64,000 bases of DNA, from contig CANLOU010000002.1 in the NCBI GenBank assembly GCA_947492995.1, positions 744,001 to 808,000 on the forward strand. The letters are read 5' to 3'. Shown here piece by piece: positions 33,759 through 45,687 of this stretch; the first letter of the stretch is position 1, and each line of letters opens with the position of its first letter. The notes below the pieces were generated by a model, which worked only from the letters and a program-made list of their open reading frames with translations, was not told where the DNA came from and made no database searches. A program made the translations under genes and the position numbers. The stretch comes from an uncultured Litoreibacter sp. (GTDB lineage: Bacteria > Pseudomonadota > Alphaproteobacteria > Rhodobacterales > Rhodobacteraceae).

Positions 33759-35135
33759 CTATTCGTAGGTTTCGCGGTATTTGCGCACAATGCGTTGCGC
33801 GACCACGTTCATCAAAAGGGTGATAAGGAACAGCGTGAAGCCGAGTGTGAAGGCGGGGCCAGCGGCGGTCGACGCCTCGGTGTCGCCCGTGATAAGCATG
33901 ACAATCTGCACGGTGACGGTCGTGACGGCCTCCAGCGGGTTGGCGGTCAGATTGGCCCCCTGCCCAGCGGCCATGACCACGATCATAGTCTCGCCGACCG
34001 CGCGGGAAATCCCCAGCAAAACGGCAGACACGATGCCTGGAAGCGCCGCAGGAAGCACGACTTGGCGAATGGTTTCGGCCTTGGTCGCGCCCAGCCCGTA
34101 GGAGCCATCGCGCAGCGATTGCGGCACTGCGTTGATAACGTCATCTGACAGCGAAGAGATAAACGGGATAATCATGATCCCCATCACGATGCCAGCTGCC
34201 AGAGCGGATTCCGATGCAATGGACAGGCCTACCGCTTCGCCAGAATTTCGCAAAAACGGGGCCAACGTGATGGCTGCGAAGAAGCCGTAGACGACGGTTG
34301 GAATGCCCGCGAGAATTTCGAGCATTGGCTTGGCCCATGCGCGTACCCGCGCCGATGCAAAGTCAGACAGATAGATCGCGGCGAACAGCCCGATGGGCGT
34401 TGCGACCAGCATCGCGATAATGGTTATCAACAGCGTCCCGGCAAAGAGTGGGATCGCGCCGACTTTCTCTGGGTCCAGTTTGCCTGCCTGCACCCCAGAC
34501 AGCGGCGACCACGTGGTGCCAAACAGGAACTTGTGGATTTGCCAGTCGATGTTGTTGAAGAAATTGAGCGTCTCAAAGATCAGCGACAGCACGATGCCTG
34601 CCGTGGTGGCAACGGCAATTGCCGCCATAAGCAGCAACAAACGGCGCACGACGGTTTCGGACCTATTGCGTGCCCGCCAGCCCAGATGGGCGGATTTCAG
34701 GCACCACAGCCCGCCGAGCGCTGCCGCAAGCAGCGCCAGCGCCATCGTGCCGTAGTGATGCAGCTGGGTTTGGCTGCCGATCTCGGTGGCGATCTGCGTG
34801 CGCAACGCGTCCGTGCGCGACGCAATACCACCCTCAGCAATGGCGCGGGCATCGTTCAAGACCAACTCTACTTCGATCGGGCTTAGCTCTGGCTGGGCTT
34901 CCAGGATATGAGCGATGAACCGGCTTTCGATGAAGCTGCCCCAAGCGGTCCAAACAACGACCAACACAGCCACGCCAGCCAAGATCGAAACAAGGAAAGC
35001 CAAAAAGCCATGGTAATTTGGACGGGAATGAAGCGCCTGTTGGTTGTCGCCAGCAAGGCTGACAGCGCGGCTGCGGGCGCTTGCGTAGAACACGATCCCA
35101 AGTGCCGCGACCGCAATCAAAGTTAAACCGAACAT
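33759..35135 (-). CDS. pstC: phosphate ABC transporter permease
   Basis: A 458-residue inner-membrane permease. The first 160 residues form an alphaproteobacterial N-terminal extension with three hydrophobic segments; the core has TPIGLFAAIYLSDFAS, GIPTVVYGFFAA and the EAA loop GLGATKAETIRQVVLPAALPGI. I chose ATG 35135 (MFGLTLIAVA). It forms the phosphate pore with PstA. Confidence 0.95.
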   Translation of the reverse strand: MFGLTLIAVAALGIVFYASARSRAVSLAGDNQQALHSRPNYHGFLAFLVSILAGVAVLVVVWTAWGSFIESRFIAHILEAQPELSPIEVELVLNDARAIAEGGIASRTDALRTQIATEIGSQTQLHHYGTMALALLAAALGGLWCLKSAHLGWRARNRSETVVRRLLLLMAAIAVATTAGIVLSLIFETLNFFNNIDWQIHKFLFGTTWSPLSGVQAGKLDPEKVGAIPLFAGTLLITIIAMLVATPIGLFAAIYLSDFASARVRAWAKPMLEILAGIPTVVYGFFAAITLAPFLRNSGEAVGLSIASESALAAGIVMGIMIIPFISSLSDDVINAVPQSLRDGSYGLGATKAETIRQVVLPAALPGIVSAVLLGISRAVGETMIVVMAAGQGANLTANPLEAVTTVTVQIVMLITGDTEASTAAGPAFTLGFTLFLITLLMNVVAQRIVRKYRETYE

Positions 35136-35231
35136 CGGGCCCCCAAGGCGCTTTTCATTACCTGCTGTTAAGCAGAAGTTGCGCGAGGCAGCAAGAACCG
35201 CCTCGCGCAAATTTCGTACGTTACGGCGGAC

Positions 35232-36215
35232 TTATTTCCACTCGTCGCCGGTCATTTTGGTCAACGACGCAACGTTGCCGGAGATCGTCTCGAACATATC
35301 TTCAGGCAGCGGGATCAGGCCTTTGTCGATCAGGTAGCCTTCCTCGCCCGCCGCGTCCTCGGACATGAATTCGACCGCAAATTCTTGCAGGCCAGGGATG
35401 ACGCCGACATGTGCATTCTTGATGTAGAAATACAGCGAGCGAGAGATCGGGTAGTCACCATCTGCGATGGCGTCAAACTCGGGCTCTACCCCGTCGATGG
35501 TGGCGCCTTGCAGCGCGTCAGAGTTTTGATCGAGGAAGGAGAAACCGAACACGCCCAAGGCGTTTGGGTTGGCTTCCAGTTTGGAAACGATCAGGTTGTC
35601 ATTCTCACCTGCTTCGATGAACGCACCGTCTTCGCGGATGGTGATGCCTTCGCATTCGATGCCTGCGCCTTCGCAGCCCTCATGCATGACCAGCTCTTCA
35701 AACGCGTCGCGGGTGCCCGACGATGGTGGCGGGCCAAGAACTTCAATTTTTATGACGGGCAGCGATGGGTCAACTTCGTCCCATGTGGTTGGCAGTGGGC
35801 CTTGTGCCGCCAGCGCGGTTACGATTTGCTCGCGGGTCAATTCAAACAATGGGCCACCTTTGGCGTTGGCCACGACGATGCCGTCATAGCCGATGATGGC
35901 TTCCGTGATGTCGGTCACACCATTGTCCTGGCAGAGCTTGAACTCATTTTCCTTCATGCGGCGGGACGCGTTGGTGATGTCAGGGTTGTCGGTCCCGACA
36001 CCGGCACAAAACAGCTTCAGCCCGCCGCCCGAACCGGTTGATTCAACCACGGGCGTTTGAAAGTCGGTAGACCGGCCAAATTGCTCAGCCACGGCGGTCG
36101 AGAATGGAAAAACGGTCGAGGAGCCAACGACGCGGATTTGGTCGCGGGCAGTTGCGACAGAAGAGGCAGCAGCAATCAGGATAGCAGCGGAGGCAGCGGT
36201 TTTTACGAACGACAT
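35232..36215 (-). CDS. pstS: phosphate ABC transporter substrate-binding protein
   Basis: A 327-residue periplasmic phosphate-binding protein with signal peptide (MSFVKTAASAAILIAAASSV). The ligand-binding segments VVGSSTVFPFSTAVAE, ESTGSGGGLKLFCAG and PPSSGTRDAFEELV are clear. AAAGGAG lies 8 nt before ATG. Two Cys pairs in the middle (KLCQ, HEGCEGAGIECEG) suggest a disulfide. A Pho box lies about 90 nt upstream. Confidence 0.96.
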   Translation of the reverse strand: MSFVKTAASAAILIAAASSVATARDQIRVVGSSTVFPFSTAVAEQFGRSTDFQTPVVESTGSGGGLKLFCAGVGTDNPDITNASRRMKENEFKLCQDNGVTDITEAIIGYDGIVVANAKGGPLFELTREQIVTALAAQGPLPTTWDEVDPSLPVIKIEVLGPPPSSGTRDAFEELVMHEGCEGAGIECEGITIREDGAFIEAGENDNLIVSKLEANPNALGVFGFSFLDQNSDALQGATIDGVEPEFDAIADGDYPISRSLYFYIKNAHVGVIPGLQEFAVEFMSEDAAGEEGYLIDKGLIPLPEDMFETISGNVASLTKMTGDEWK

Positions 36216-36303
36216 TTCGTCACTCCTTTGAGTTATTAGTCATCCAGCGCACCCGTTTGGCGCCCTGTGTAGCGGCTTGCTACGCCGCTGTTGCTGGCGT
36301 TTT

Positions 36304-36332
36304 GTGACAGATTTGTAAGAGTTTTATGACAG
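36304..36332 (-). promoter_or_regulatory. Pho box upstream of pstS
   Basis: On the minus strand the site reads CTGTCAT-AAAA-CTCTTAC-AAAT-CTGTCAC: three 7-bp PhoB half-sites separated by 4-bp A/T spacers, two matching the consensus exactly. It lies between phoR and pstS, so PhoB should boost pstSCAB-phoUB separately from the upstream metZ-phoR transcript. Confidence 0.88.
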
Positions 36333-36347
36333 CGGGTTGAGGCGTTT

Positions 36348-37379
36348 TCAGCCCGTCGGGATTATAGTTGAAAAACAGCTTCCAACACCCGGTTTAGACG
36401 TTATTTTTAGGCGTCCACGGTGCCTGTTCACAATATGCTTCACAATGGCCAACCCCAGCCCCGTGCCACCCATTTCGCGGCTTCTGTGGTCATCTACGCG
36501 GTAGAACCGTTCTGTGAGGCGGGGCAGATGCAACATATCGATTCCTTCCCCCTCGTCGCGTATGTCGATTCTGAAAGCCGAGGCGCGTAACGCGCGGTCC
36601 TGGTCTACGCGTATCAGGTCAACATGGATGGTCCGGTCTTTGCCGCCATATTTGATAGCATTTTCAATCAGGTTCAAAAAAAGCTGGATCAGTTGATCGC
36701 GGTCGCCCAACACAATGGCCCGGTCTTGCAGCCCGCTGGTTTGCACGGTCACATTGCTATCTTTCAATTTGCCTTCAAGCGTGGCGATGACCGACCGGAT
36801 CACGCCTGCGATGTTGACCTTATTGCGTGGGCGGACCCGTTCATCACCCTGCACCCGGCTCAGCGAGAGCAAATCCGACACCATGCGGCTCATGCGTTGG
36901 GCTTCCGTCTCCATGATTTCAAGGAAGCGATCACGGGCGTCCGGATCGTTGCGCGCTGTGGTGCGCAGCGTTTCAATGAAACCAGTGAGGCCTGTCAGCG
37001 GCGTGCGCAATTCATGACTGATATTTGCAACGAAGTCGCGGCGGATGATCTCTGATTCCTCCGCTTGCGATTTGTCCTCAAAGCTCAGAATTGCCCCACC
37101 TTCGGGCATGGGAGACGCGCGGAACTGGTAGCTTACTTCACCTGATAAGCCATTGAAAACAAAACGTGCATTACCCTCGCGCCCGTCGCGCATTGCGACA
37201 TCCATCGCTGCCAAAACAGGCGCTTGGCGCAGCAGCGTCACCGCGTTCATATCGCTGGGGTCATGGCCGAACAGTTCAACCAAGGGCCGGTTGGCCAAGA
37301 TGATACGACAGCCGGCGTCGATCAGCATCACCGGCATTGGGATGCCTGCCAAAATCGACTTTGCATCCTCGTGGTTCAC
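36348..37379 (-). CDS. phoR: phosphate regulon sensor histidine kinase PhoR
   Basis: A 343-residue histidine kinase: PAS domain (about 5-100), DHp with H122 in FVANISHELRTPLTG, and an ATPase domain (LIENAIKYGGKD, DEGEGIDMLHLPRLTERFYR, GGTGLGLAIVKHI). No N-terminal membrane helix is present, unlike E. coli PhoR, so it would depend on the Pst complex and PhoU for localisation. Its ATG overlaps the metZ stop by 4 bp. Confidence 0.93.
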   Translation of the reverse strand: MNHEDAKSILAGIPMPVMLIDAGCRIILANRPLVELFGHDPSDMNAVTLLRQAPVLAAMDVAMRDGREGNARFVFNGLSGEVSYQFRASPMPEGGAILSFEDKSQAEESEIIRRDFVANISHELRTPLTGLTGFIETLRTTARNDPDARDRFLEIMETEAQRMSRMVSDLLSLSRVQGDERVRPRNKVNIAGVIRSVIATLEGKLKDSNVTVQTSGLQDRAIVLGDRDQLIQLFLNLIENAIKYGGKDRTIHVDLIRVDQDRALRASAFRIDIRDEGEGIDMLHLPRLTERFYRVDDHRSREMGGTGLGLAIVKHIVNRHRGRLKITSKPGVGSCFSTIIPTG

Positions 37380-38551
37380 AGCGCGGCAAACCCCTTGGTG
37401 AATTCCGCCTTGAGCAAGGCGATGTCTTCAACGCCCACTGAGACCCTGAAAAAGCCTTCGCTCATGCCAAGCGCAGTGCGACCCTCTGGGGTCAATCCAC
37501 GGTGCGACGAGGATGCGGCGTGGCTGACGGTTGTGCCAATGTCACCCAATGTGGGTGCAAAGGCCATGTCAGGCATGGCGCGGGTCAGGGTGTTGGCCGC
37601 TTTGCGCCCGCCGTCGATCTCGAAGCTGACCATGTTGCCAAAGCGTGGCCCAAGCAGCGCCCCTGCCCGGTTGTGATCCGGATGATCGGGGCGGCCTGGG
37701 TACAGGACTTTCTTTGCGCCCAGTTCGGCCAGATGATCGGCCAGCTCGGCCGCATTTTCTTCGGCGCGGTCATAGCGCAGGTGGAACGACATCAGCCCGC
37801 GCTCGGCCATCCAGCAATCATAGGGGCTACCGGTAAGTCCGAGGGTTACAATGGTGCCTTCGATAGCAGCACGATGGTCCGCTGATTTGGCCGCGACGTA
37901 TCCAAGCATCACGTCGGAATGGCCGGCCAGCAGCTTGGTGATCGAATGGATAACAACGTCCGCGCCATGCGCGAACGGCCGATACGCACGAGGCGTCGTG
38001 AAGGTGTTGTCGACAACAAGGATAAGGTTGTGACGCTTCGCAAGTGCTGCGATCCCCTCCATATCAGCCACGCGAAGCGTGGGGTTTGAGACGACCTCGA
38101 CCAAGATCATTTTGGTCTTGGGAGTGATTGCGGCCTCAATGGCCTTGGCGTCGGTTGGATCAGCCAGTGAATGGGAGATCCCATATCGCGGCAATTCTTG
38201 GCTGAGCATCCGCAGGGAACGGCCATACAGCTGGTTGCCGCCAATGACATGATCGCCGTTTTTCAGCAGCCCAAACATGGTAGCCGTCACCGCTGACATG
38301 CCGGTGTTGGTGATGAAGCCGCCGGTGACGCCTTCTAACGCGTCTAATTTCTGGGCCAGTACCGTCGCGTTGGGATGGCCTTCACGGGAATAGGTATAGC
38401 CGAAGGCCGTGCCGTCATATTGACTGTCGAGCGTGTCCGGGTCTGGTGAGGCATAGACCACTGACGGTTGCAGCGGCGTGACCACAGCGCGGCTGACACT
38501 GTCAGGATAGGCTGTGCGGCGGATCAGATTGTCGGGGATGTCTTTGGTCAT
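37376..38551 (-). CDS. metZ: O-succinylhomoserine sulfhydrylase / Cys-Met metabolism PLP enzyme
   Basis: A 391-residue PLP enzyme. The PLP lysine is K206 in [31 protein letters not shown] and [14 protein letters not shown] are family motifs. MetZ makes homocysteine directly from O-succinylhomoserine and sulfide; cystathionine gamma-synthase or beta-lyase cannot be excluded from motifs alone. Overlaps of 4 bp link it to proA upstream and phoR downstream. Confidence 0.85.
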   Translation of the reverse strand: MTKDIPDNLIRRTAYPDSVSRAVVTPLQPSVVYASPDPDTLDSQYDGTAFGYTYSREGHPNATVLAQKLDALEGVTGGFITNTGMSAVTATMFGLLKNGDHVIGGNQLYGRSLRMLSQELPRYGISHSLADPTDAKAIEAAITPKTKMILVEVVSNPTLRVADMEGIAALAKRHNLILVVDNTFTTPRAYRPFAHGADVVIHSITKLLAGHSDVMLGYVAAKSADHRAAIEGTIVTLGLTGSPYDCWMAERGLMSFHLRYDRAEENAAELADHLAELGAKKVLYPGRPDHPDHNRAGALLGPRFGNMVSFEIDGGRKAANTLTRAMPDMAFAPTLGDIGTTVSHAASSSHRGLTPEGRTALGMSEGFFRVSVGVEDIALLKAEFTKGFAAL

Positions 38552-39813
38552 GCGCGTATCGTCCCGTCGCCTGTGACGATATATTTGAAACTGGTCAGCT
38601 GCTCCGCGCCCACGGGGCCGCGAGCGTGCATTTTGCCTGTGGCAATACCGATCTCAGCCCCCATGCCGAACTCCCCACCATCGGCGAACTGGGTGGAGGC
38701 GTTGACCATCAAGATCGCGCTGTCCAGCTCATGCGTGAAACGGTCAGCTGCGGCTTTGTCCTCGGTCATGATGCAATCCGTATGGTTAGATCCGTAGGTG
38801 CGGATGTGATCCATCGCCTCATCAAGACCACTTACGGTCTTGGCGGCAATCGCCATATCCAGATATTCATGCCCCCAGCTGTCATCCGTTGCTTTCGCCG
38901 TGCCATCAATGAAATCGAGCTTCATGTCGGCATCGACGGTGACACCTTTGTCGAGCAGCGCGCGGATGACGCTCTGCCCGATCGTGTCGACCACATCTTC
39001 ATGGATGAGCAAACACTCCGCAGCGCCGCAGATACCCGTGCGCCGGGTCTTGGCATTCATCACCACATTCAGCGTCTTTTCTGGGTCGGCGGCCTTGTCG
39101 ATGTAGATGTGAACAATGCCTTCGAGATGCGCAAAGACGGGTACCCGGGCCTCGCGTTGAACGAGACCGACCAGCCCCTTGCCGCCACGGGGCACGATCA
39201 CGTCGATATATTGCGTCGCTTTGAGCATTTCGCTGACCGCCTCGCGGTCGCGGGTCGGGATCAATTGAACGGCATCTTCTGGTAAGTTCGCGTCCCTCAG
39301 GCCTTGTTGCAGACACGCATGGATCGACTGCGAGCTGTTGAACCCTTCAGAGCCGCCGCGCAGGATCACAGCGTTGCCAGATTTCAAACAAAGCGCCCCC
39401 GCATCCGCCGTCACGTTGGGTCGGCTTTCATAAATGACCCCGATCACACCAAGCGGCGTGCGAATACGTCTGATATTGAGACCAGTGGGCCGGTCCCATT
39501 CTGTCATCACCTCGCCGACAGGGTCTGCTTGTTCGGCCACGGCCCGCAGGCCATCAACAATTGACCTGACGCGGTCTTCGTCCAACATCAGCCGGTCCAT
39601 CATCGCTGGGCTCAGCCCTTTGTCGCGGCCATAGATCATATCCTTGGCATTTGCGTCGATGATGGTGGCGCGGTTCTTCCAGACGGCTTCAGCGGCCCCA
39701 ATCAGCGCGGCATGTTTGCGCTCCGCCGATGCGATGGCCAGTTTTGCGGCTGCGGCTTTGGCGCGCGCGCCGATCTCGGCCATCAATGCGGGGATGTTGT
39801 CAAGGTCTTTCAT
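38548..39813 (-). CDS. proA: glutamate-5-semialdehyde dehydrogenase (gamma-glutamyl phosphate reductase)
   Basis: A 421-residue NADPH-dependent enzyme, second step of proline synthesis. The catalytic Cys lies in [47 protein letters not shown] (in parts) is diagnostic. I start at ATG 39813 ([10 protein letters not shown]); the open frame further upstream to 40119 runs through proB. It lies 64 nt downstream of proB. Confidence 0.96.
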   Translation of the reverse strand: MKDLDNIPALMAEIGARAKAAAAKLAIASAERKHAALIGAAEAVWKNRATIIDANAKDMIYGRDKGLSPAMMDRLMLDEDRVRSIVDGLRAVAEQADPVGEVMTEWDRPTGLNIRRIRTPLGVIGVIYESRPNVTADAGALCLKSGNAVILRGGSEGFNSSQSIHACLQQGLRDANLPEDAVQLIPTRDREAVSEMLKATQYIDVIVPRGGKGLVGLVQREARVPVFAHLEGIVHIYIDKAADPEKTLNVVMNAKTRRTGICGAAECLLIHEDVVDTIGQSVIRALLDKGVTVDADMKLDFIDGTAKATDDSWGHEYLDMAIAAKTVSGLDEAMDHIRTYGSNHTDCIMTEDKAAADRFTHELDSAILMVNASTQFADGGEFGMGAEIGIATGKMHARGPVGAEQLTSFKYIVTGDGTIRA

Positions 39814-39851
39814 GATGTCGGGCCTTTGGGCGGTTTGGAACGTGGGATCGA

Positions 39852-39872
39852 GTATTTTGGAACATTGATGGG
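39852..39872 (+). repeat. dispersed 3'-end motif, copy 3
   Basis: GTATTTTGGAACATTGATGG lies in the 64-nt gap between proB and proA. It is a diverged copy; unlike most it is inside an operon. Confidence 0.4.
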
Positions 39873-39877
39873 AAAGG

Positions 39878-42018
<2,141 letters not shown>

Positions 42019-42041
42019 TTAGCACAGGCAGACATGCCTGC

Positions 42042-42578
42042 TTAATCGAGTTTCTTGATATAGGTCCAAGTGGGGACCGTCACCCCACGGGCGACCGAAA
42101 AACTTTCCGCCTCGCCGATATAATTGAAACCTGCGTTGGTCAGCACACGGGCGGAGGCCGGATTGTCTTGAAAGACGGACCCAAACAGTGTGCGACAGGC
42201 TTGCGGGTTGGCCGCGACGATTGCCTCGACGGCCGCGGAGGCCAAACCGTTGTTCCACAACGCAGGCGCCACCCAATAGCCAATCTCGGATTGATTTCGG
42301 TCCATACGCTCCATTCCAATGGCACCCAGCACCTCAGAGCCGTCGTCAGATGTGTCGATCACCCACACGTCTTGCTTGCGATCTGGTGCCATGCTGCGTT
42401 CGATAAAGGCCTTGGTCAGCCCGGGCGGGATCGGATGCGGGATGGTCGTGGTGTTTTCGGCCACGCGTTTGTCGCCCGCATAAAGTTCGATCTGACCTGC
42501 ATCGGCAGGCGCCAGAGGGCGCAACGACAACCGGTCCGTCTTGATGACCGGTTGGGTGATGATCTTGGTTTCGGTCAT
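42042..42578 (-). CDS. GNAT family N-acetyltransferase (RimJ/RimL-like)
   Basis: A 178-residue acetyltransferase: IKTDRLSLRPLAPADAGQIE at the start, ALWNNGLASAAVEAIVA as the acetyl-CoA loop region, and FQDNPASARVLTNAGFNYIGE. This resembles ribosomal-protein or small-molecule N-acetyltransferases, substrate unknown. ATG 42578 overlaps the LysE-type stop by 4 bp. Confidence 0.88.
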   Translation of the reverse strand: MTETKIITQPVIKTDRLSLRPLAPADAGQIELYAGDKRVAENTTTIPHPIPPGLTKAFIERSMAPDRKQDVWVIDTSDDGSEVLGAIGMERMDRNQSEIGYWVAPALWNNGLASAAVEAIVAANPQACRTLFGSVFQDNPASARVLTNAGFNYIGEAESFSVARGVTVPTWTYIKKLD

Positions 42579-43177
42579 TTTGTTGCTCCTCCAAACAACA
42601 CGAAGAGGACAGACGCCACGGTCAGCCCGGCCAGGGTCCACATCAGGTAGCGCTCACTGGCAGTGCCAGCGACCGTTTGCGCGATCCATGCGCCCCAGGA
42701 TGTCCAGATCGGATGCAAGATGACCTGAACCGCCAAGAACCCCGCCGCAATCGTGAAGGTGGTTTCAAAAACCGAACCGCCGGGCACCGCAAATGCTGTG
42801 AAGGCTGACGTCACCATTGCCCACGCCTTTGGGTTGAGCGGATGCACGATAAGGCCAGCCATAAAACCGGGAGCCTTCGCCTCTGCACTGGTATTCAACC
42901 GCATATTGGCGACACGCCACGCCAGCCAGATGATATAGGCCGCTGATATGTATTTTAGAGCGCCAAAGACCCAAGGGGCACTGTCCGCCAGCTGCATCAG
43001 GCCAAAGCCCACGGGCCAGATGACCAGCTGCTTGCCCAACGCCACGCCTGCCACGAACGGAAGGGCCGCACGCAGACCGTAGCGCGCACCGGTGGCCAGC
43101 AACACCATATTGGCGGGACCCGGGGTCCCGACCTGACTGGCGGCAAAGACCGCGAAACTGGCAATGGCGACGCTCAT
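42575..43177 (-). CDS. LysE/RhtB family exporter
   Basis: A 200-residue membrane protein with about six helices and the family N-terminus SQVGTPGPANMVLLATGARYGLR (in 15-37), then GVALGKQLV, and HPLNPKAWAMVTSAF in the second half. LysE/RhtB proteins export amino acids; the substrate is not predictable. It is coupled to the GNAT gene. Confidence 0.88.
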   Translation of the reverse strand: MSVAIASFAVFAASQVGTPGPANMVLLATGARYGLRAALPFVAGVALGKQLVIWPVGFGLMQLADSAPWVFGALKYISAAYIIWLAWRVANMRLNTSAEAKAPGFMAGLIVHPLNPKAWAMVTSAFTAFAVPGGSVFETTFTIAAGFLAVQVILHPIWTSWGAWIAQTVAGTASERYLMWTLAGLTVASVLFVLFGGATK

Positions 43178-43201
43178 GGCAGTGCGTCCTTCATGGAAAC
43201 G

Positions 43202-43231
43202 AAAAAGGGGACCGGCTTGTCACCGATCCCC
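43202..43231 (-). terminator. terminator downstream of rpmA
   Basis: On the minus strand GGGGATCGG pairs with CCGGTCCCC (one mismatch) and is followed by TTTTT, 25 nt after the rpmA stop. Confidence 0.65.
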
Positions 43232-43255
43232 TAAAATTTGCTTTGGAAGCTCGGT

Positions 43256-43525
43256 TTACTCAGCGGCCTCTGCTGCTGGCAGGACCGATACAAACATGCG
43301 GCCCTTCAGGCCTTTGTGGAAGGTCACGTGGCCTTCGACAGTTGCGAAGATTGTGTGGTCTTTGCCCATGCCAACACCATTGCCCGGCCATTTGACCGTG
43401 CCGCGCTGACGCACGATGATGTTGCCAGGGATCACGGCTTCGCCGCCGAACTTTTTGACGCCAAGGCGGCGACCTGCGGAGTCGCGACCGTTACGGGACG
43501 AACCACCTGCTTTTTTATGTGCCAT
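43256..43525 (-). CDS. rpmA: 50S ribosomal protein L27
   Basis: An 89-residue L27, a large-subunit protein near the peptidyl-transferase centre. The N-terminus [20 protein letters not shown] and [21 protein letters not shown] (in 24-45) are diagnostic. It is 12 nt downstream of rplU and ends before a terminator. Confidence 0.98.
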   Translation of the reverse strand: MAHKKAGGSSRNGRDSAGRRLGVKKFGGEAVIPGNIIVRQRGTVKWPGNGVGMGKDHTIFATVEGHVTFHKGLKGRMFVSVLPAAEAAE

Positions 43526-43537
43526 CTGTAATTCTCC

Positions 43538-44242
43538 TTAGCCTTTAGCCAGCTCTTTGGCTTGCTTGAGCCATTCATCACGGTCGATGCGGCCTTTGAA
43601 GTTCAGTTTGTCGTCCATATCAGCGATATCGTCTTTTGACCATGCCGCGATTTGAGCGAATGTGGTGACGCCAAGCGCGTGAAGCTTCTTCACGATAACC
43701 GGACCAACGCCGCTGATTTGTGTCAGGTCATCGCCGTCAGATTTGGCGGCGGCCTTTTTCGGAGCGGCCTTTTTGGGCGCAGCTTCTTTTTTCTCAGCTT
43801 TAGGGGCTGCGGCTTTTTCAGCTTTCGGTTCTGGTTTGGCTGCGGCCTTCTTGGCTTTCTTCGGGGCTGCTGCGTCAAGGGCTGCAACGGAAACACCTGC
43901 CCCGCCGATTGCGGCTTTAACGCCCGACTTGTCGGCGCCCTTGGCAAGGATGTCTGTCACGCGCAGGAGCGTCAGTTGCTGACGGTGACCCTTGGTGCGC
44001 TTGGACGAGTGCTTACGGCGACGTTTCACGAAGTTGATCGTCTTTACGCCTTTGATCTGGTCGATGACTTCGGCTTGAACGCCTGCATCCTTAACGAAAG
44101 GTGCACCCACTTCGCCGTCAACCATCAGAATTTCGTTGAATTGGACTTTGTCGCCAGCGGCGGCGTCCAGTTTTTCGACGCGCAAAACGTCGCCCGAGGC
44201 GACTTTATATTGCTTGCCGCCGGTTTTCAGAACCGCGAACAT
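43538..44242 (-). CDS. rplU: 50S ribosomal protein L21 with C-terminal helix-hairpin-helix extension
   Basis: A 234-residue protein. Residues 1-103 are a normal L21 ([38 protein letters not shown]). A Lys/Ala-rich linker of about 50 residues follows, then a compact domain [20 protein letters not shown]...FAQIAAWS with a HhH motif, of the kind also found at the end of alphaproteobacterial NuoE. E. coli L21 has 103 residues, so the extension more than doubles it. ATG 44242 is chosen. Confidence 0.95.
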   Translation of the reverse strand: MFAVLKTGGKQYKVASGDVLRVEKLDAAAGDKVQFNEILMVDGEVGAPFVKDAGVQAEVIDQIKGVKTINFVKRRRKHSSKRTKGHRQQLTLLRVTDILAKGADKSGVKAAIGGAGVSVAALDAAAPKKAKKAAAKPEPKAEKAAAPKAEKKEAAPKKAAPKKAAAKSDGDDLTQISGVGPVIVKKLHALGVTTFAQIAAWSKDDIADMDDKLNFKGRIDRDEWLKQAKELAKG

Positions 44243-44377
44243 ATCGCATACCCTTTTGCTTCCGCGTCCTGTGGCCCCGTTTATCACGGCGTTTTCAAGG
44301 CCTTAGCCTTACCTCGGACAGCGCGCCTCCAGATTGAGGCGTCTGTTTCAAAATTCCAGCGTGATGCCAGAGACGCG

Positions 44378-44406
44378 CATATGCGTTACACCCATGGCCA
44401 AGTCAA
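44378..44406 (-). promoter_or_regulatory. candidate rplU-rpmA promoter
   Basis: On the minus strand TTGACT (44406-44401), 17-bp spacer, CATATG (44383-44378). TTGACT is a strong -35 match; the -10 is weaker. A leader of about 125 nt would follow before rplU. Confidence 0.4.
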
Positions 44407-44410
44407 GCGC

Positions 44411-45232
44411 CTAAGTGTCGTCGCCTACCATGAATTCTGCCATTGCGCGGCCCAGCTCGAAGCTTTGCAGTTGGAACACTTTGTCGAAACCCGCGAAAAG
44501 CGCGGTATTGAGCAGCCGACCAGCCTGCGTGTCTGAGACCTCAATATACTGTTCCACCTCTTCATCGGTCAGGATGGAATAGGCCAACACGGAAAAATTC
44601 ATGGTCCAGTCTTCCATGCCTTCGCGGATCTCGGTTTCCTGACCATAGACCTGCGCAAGCATGGACCGCTCATCCATTCCGCCAAACAATGGGTTCGACC
44701 CAAACCCCTGATAAAAGGCCAAATTCGCGTTCAACGCACCCGTTACATTGCTGTCGATCAAATCGTTCACCGCAATGAATTGGTTATAGAGCGCAAGCCG
44801 GTCCGGGTCCTCCTCGCGCATGGTCTCGGCCTTTTCGCGCGCTGCGTCTTCGATGGCGTCATCATCCAGCGCCCGGCGCGCGCTCAATTCAATGTCGACG
44901 ATGCGGCTTCCAAGGTCGCCTTCAAAAAAGGCAATGGCCTTTTCAGAGGCTTCGATGCTGCGCGATTGCGTCAATCCCGACCGGAAAGCCGCGTCCATTT
45001 TGTCGATGGCATAAATAGATTCAACGCGGGATGTCCACGCGGGTGACAGGCTGATCCCCTCGTCCTCTTGCGCCATTTCAATGGCCGAGGCGACGCCTTC
45101 ATCGTGCAAAATCTCGAAAACCTCGTTCATATTCAAGGCTTTGTAGTAGCGATCAATCAATGCGTCGGTATCGGCAGCAGCAGGGGCGGCTGCGATGATC
45201 GTGGCGGAAATGACGATTGCTGCGTGGTGCAT
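44411..45232 (-). CDS. secreted helical protein, DUF2059-like (tentative)
   Basis: A 273-residue protein with signal peptide (MHHAAIVISATIIAAAPAAA). The rest is almost entirely helical and acidic, with an end segment DEEVEQYIEVSDTQAGRLLN that matches the kind of helix seen in DUF2059 proteins. Function unknown; periplasmic. ATG 45232 is chosen with AGGAAGG upstream. A longer frame to 45292 exists. Confidence 0.7.
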   Translation of the reverse strand: MHHAAIVISATIIAAAPAAADTDALIDRYYKALNMNEVFEILHDEGVASAIEMAQEDEGISLSPAWTSRVESIYAIDKMDAAFRSGLTQSRSIEASEKAIAFFEGDLGSRIVDIELSARRALDDDAIEDAAREKAETMREEDPDRLALYNQFIAVNDLIDSNVTGALNANLAFYQGFGSNPLFGGMDERSMLAQVYGQETEIREGMEDWTMNFSVLAYSILTDEEVEQYIEVSDTQAGRLLNTALFAGFDKVFQLQSFELGRAMAEFMVGDDT

Positions 45233-45404
45233 GGGGTAGGCCTTCCTGTTAAACCATGCCTTCAAGATAGGTCGGCACGGGGAGTACGGCAATCATAGTG
45301 GAATGTTTTCTCCAAATACTGCGTAGAGGGACGCACAGAAATAGTCTTGCGCCACATCATACGCTTCGCTACACCCCGCGCACCTGATCACATATCAGCG
45401 GTGC

Positions 45405-45494
45405 GGAGAGGTGCCGGAGTGGTCGAACGGGACGGTTTCGAAAACCGTTGAGCTCGAGAGGGTTCCCAGGGTTCGAATCCCTGTCTCTCCGCCA
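45405..45494 (+). tRNA. tRNA-Ser (CGA anticodon)
   Basis: The acceptor GGAGAGG pairs with TCTCTCC (one G-T), discriminator G and encoded CCA at 45492-45494. The anticodon stem ACGGT/ACCGT encloses loop TTCGAAA with anticodon CGA at 45439-45441; a long variable arm (GAGCTCGAGAGGGTTC) and T-arm CAGGG-TTCGAAT-CCCTG follow. The long variable arm and anticodon both say serine, reading UCG. Confidence 0.97.
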
Positions 45495-45687
45495 TAACTT
45501 TCCAGCACCATTGAATAATCCGCCCTGCTGACTGTTTCTGTTCTTGGAAACAATGCGGCGTTAAGCTTCCTTATTGTTTCCATTTTGGGCAAATACATTT
45601 GATTTCTATGGCTATTCGGCGCTGGCAAAGACGCCAAAAAACCCTCAATATATGGGAGGTTGATTATCAAAGTTCTTGGGGGTTCTT

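Noticed and set aside
37376-38560. Possible SAM riboswitch for metZ
   Set aside because: The metZ start overlaps the proA stop by 4 bp, leaving no leader.
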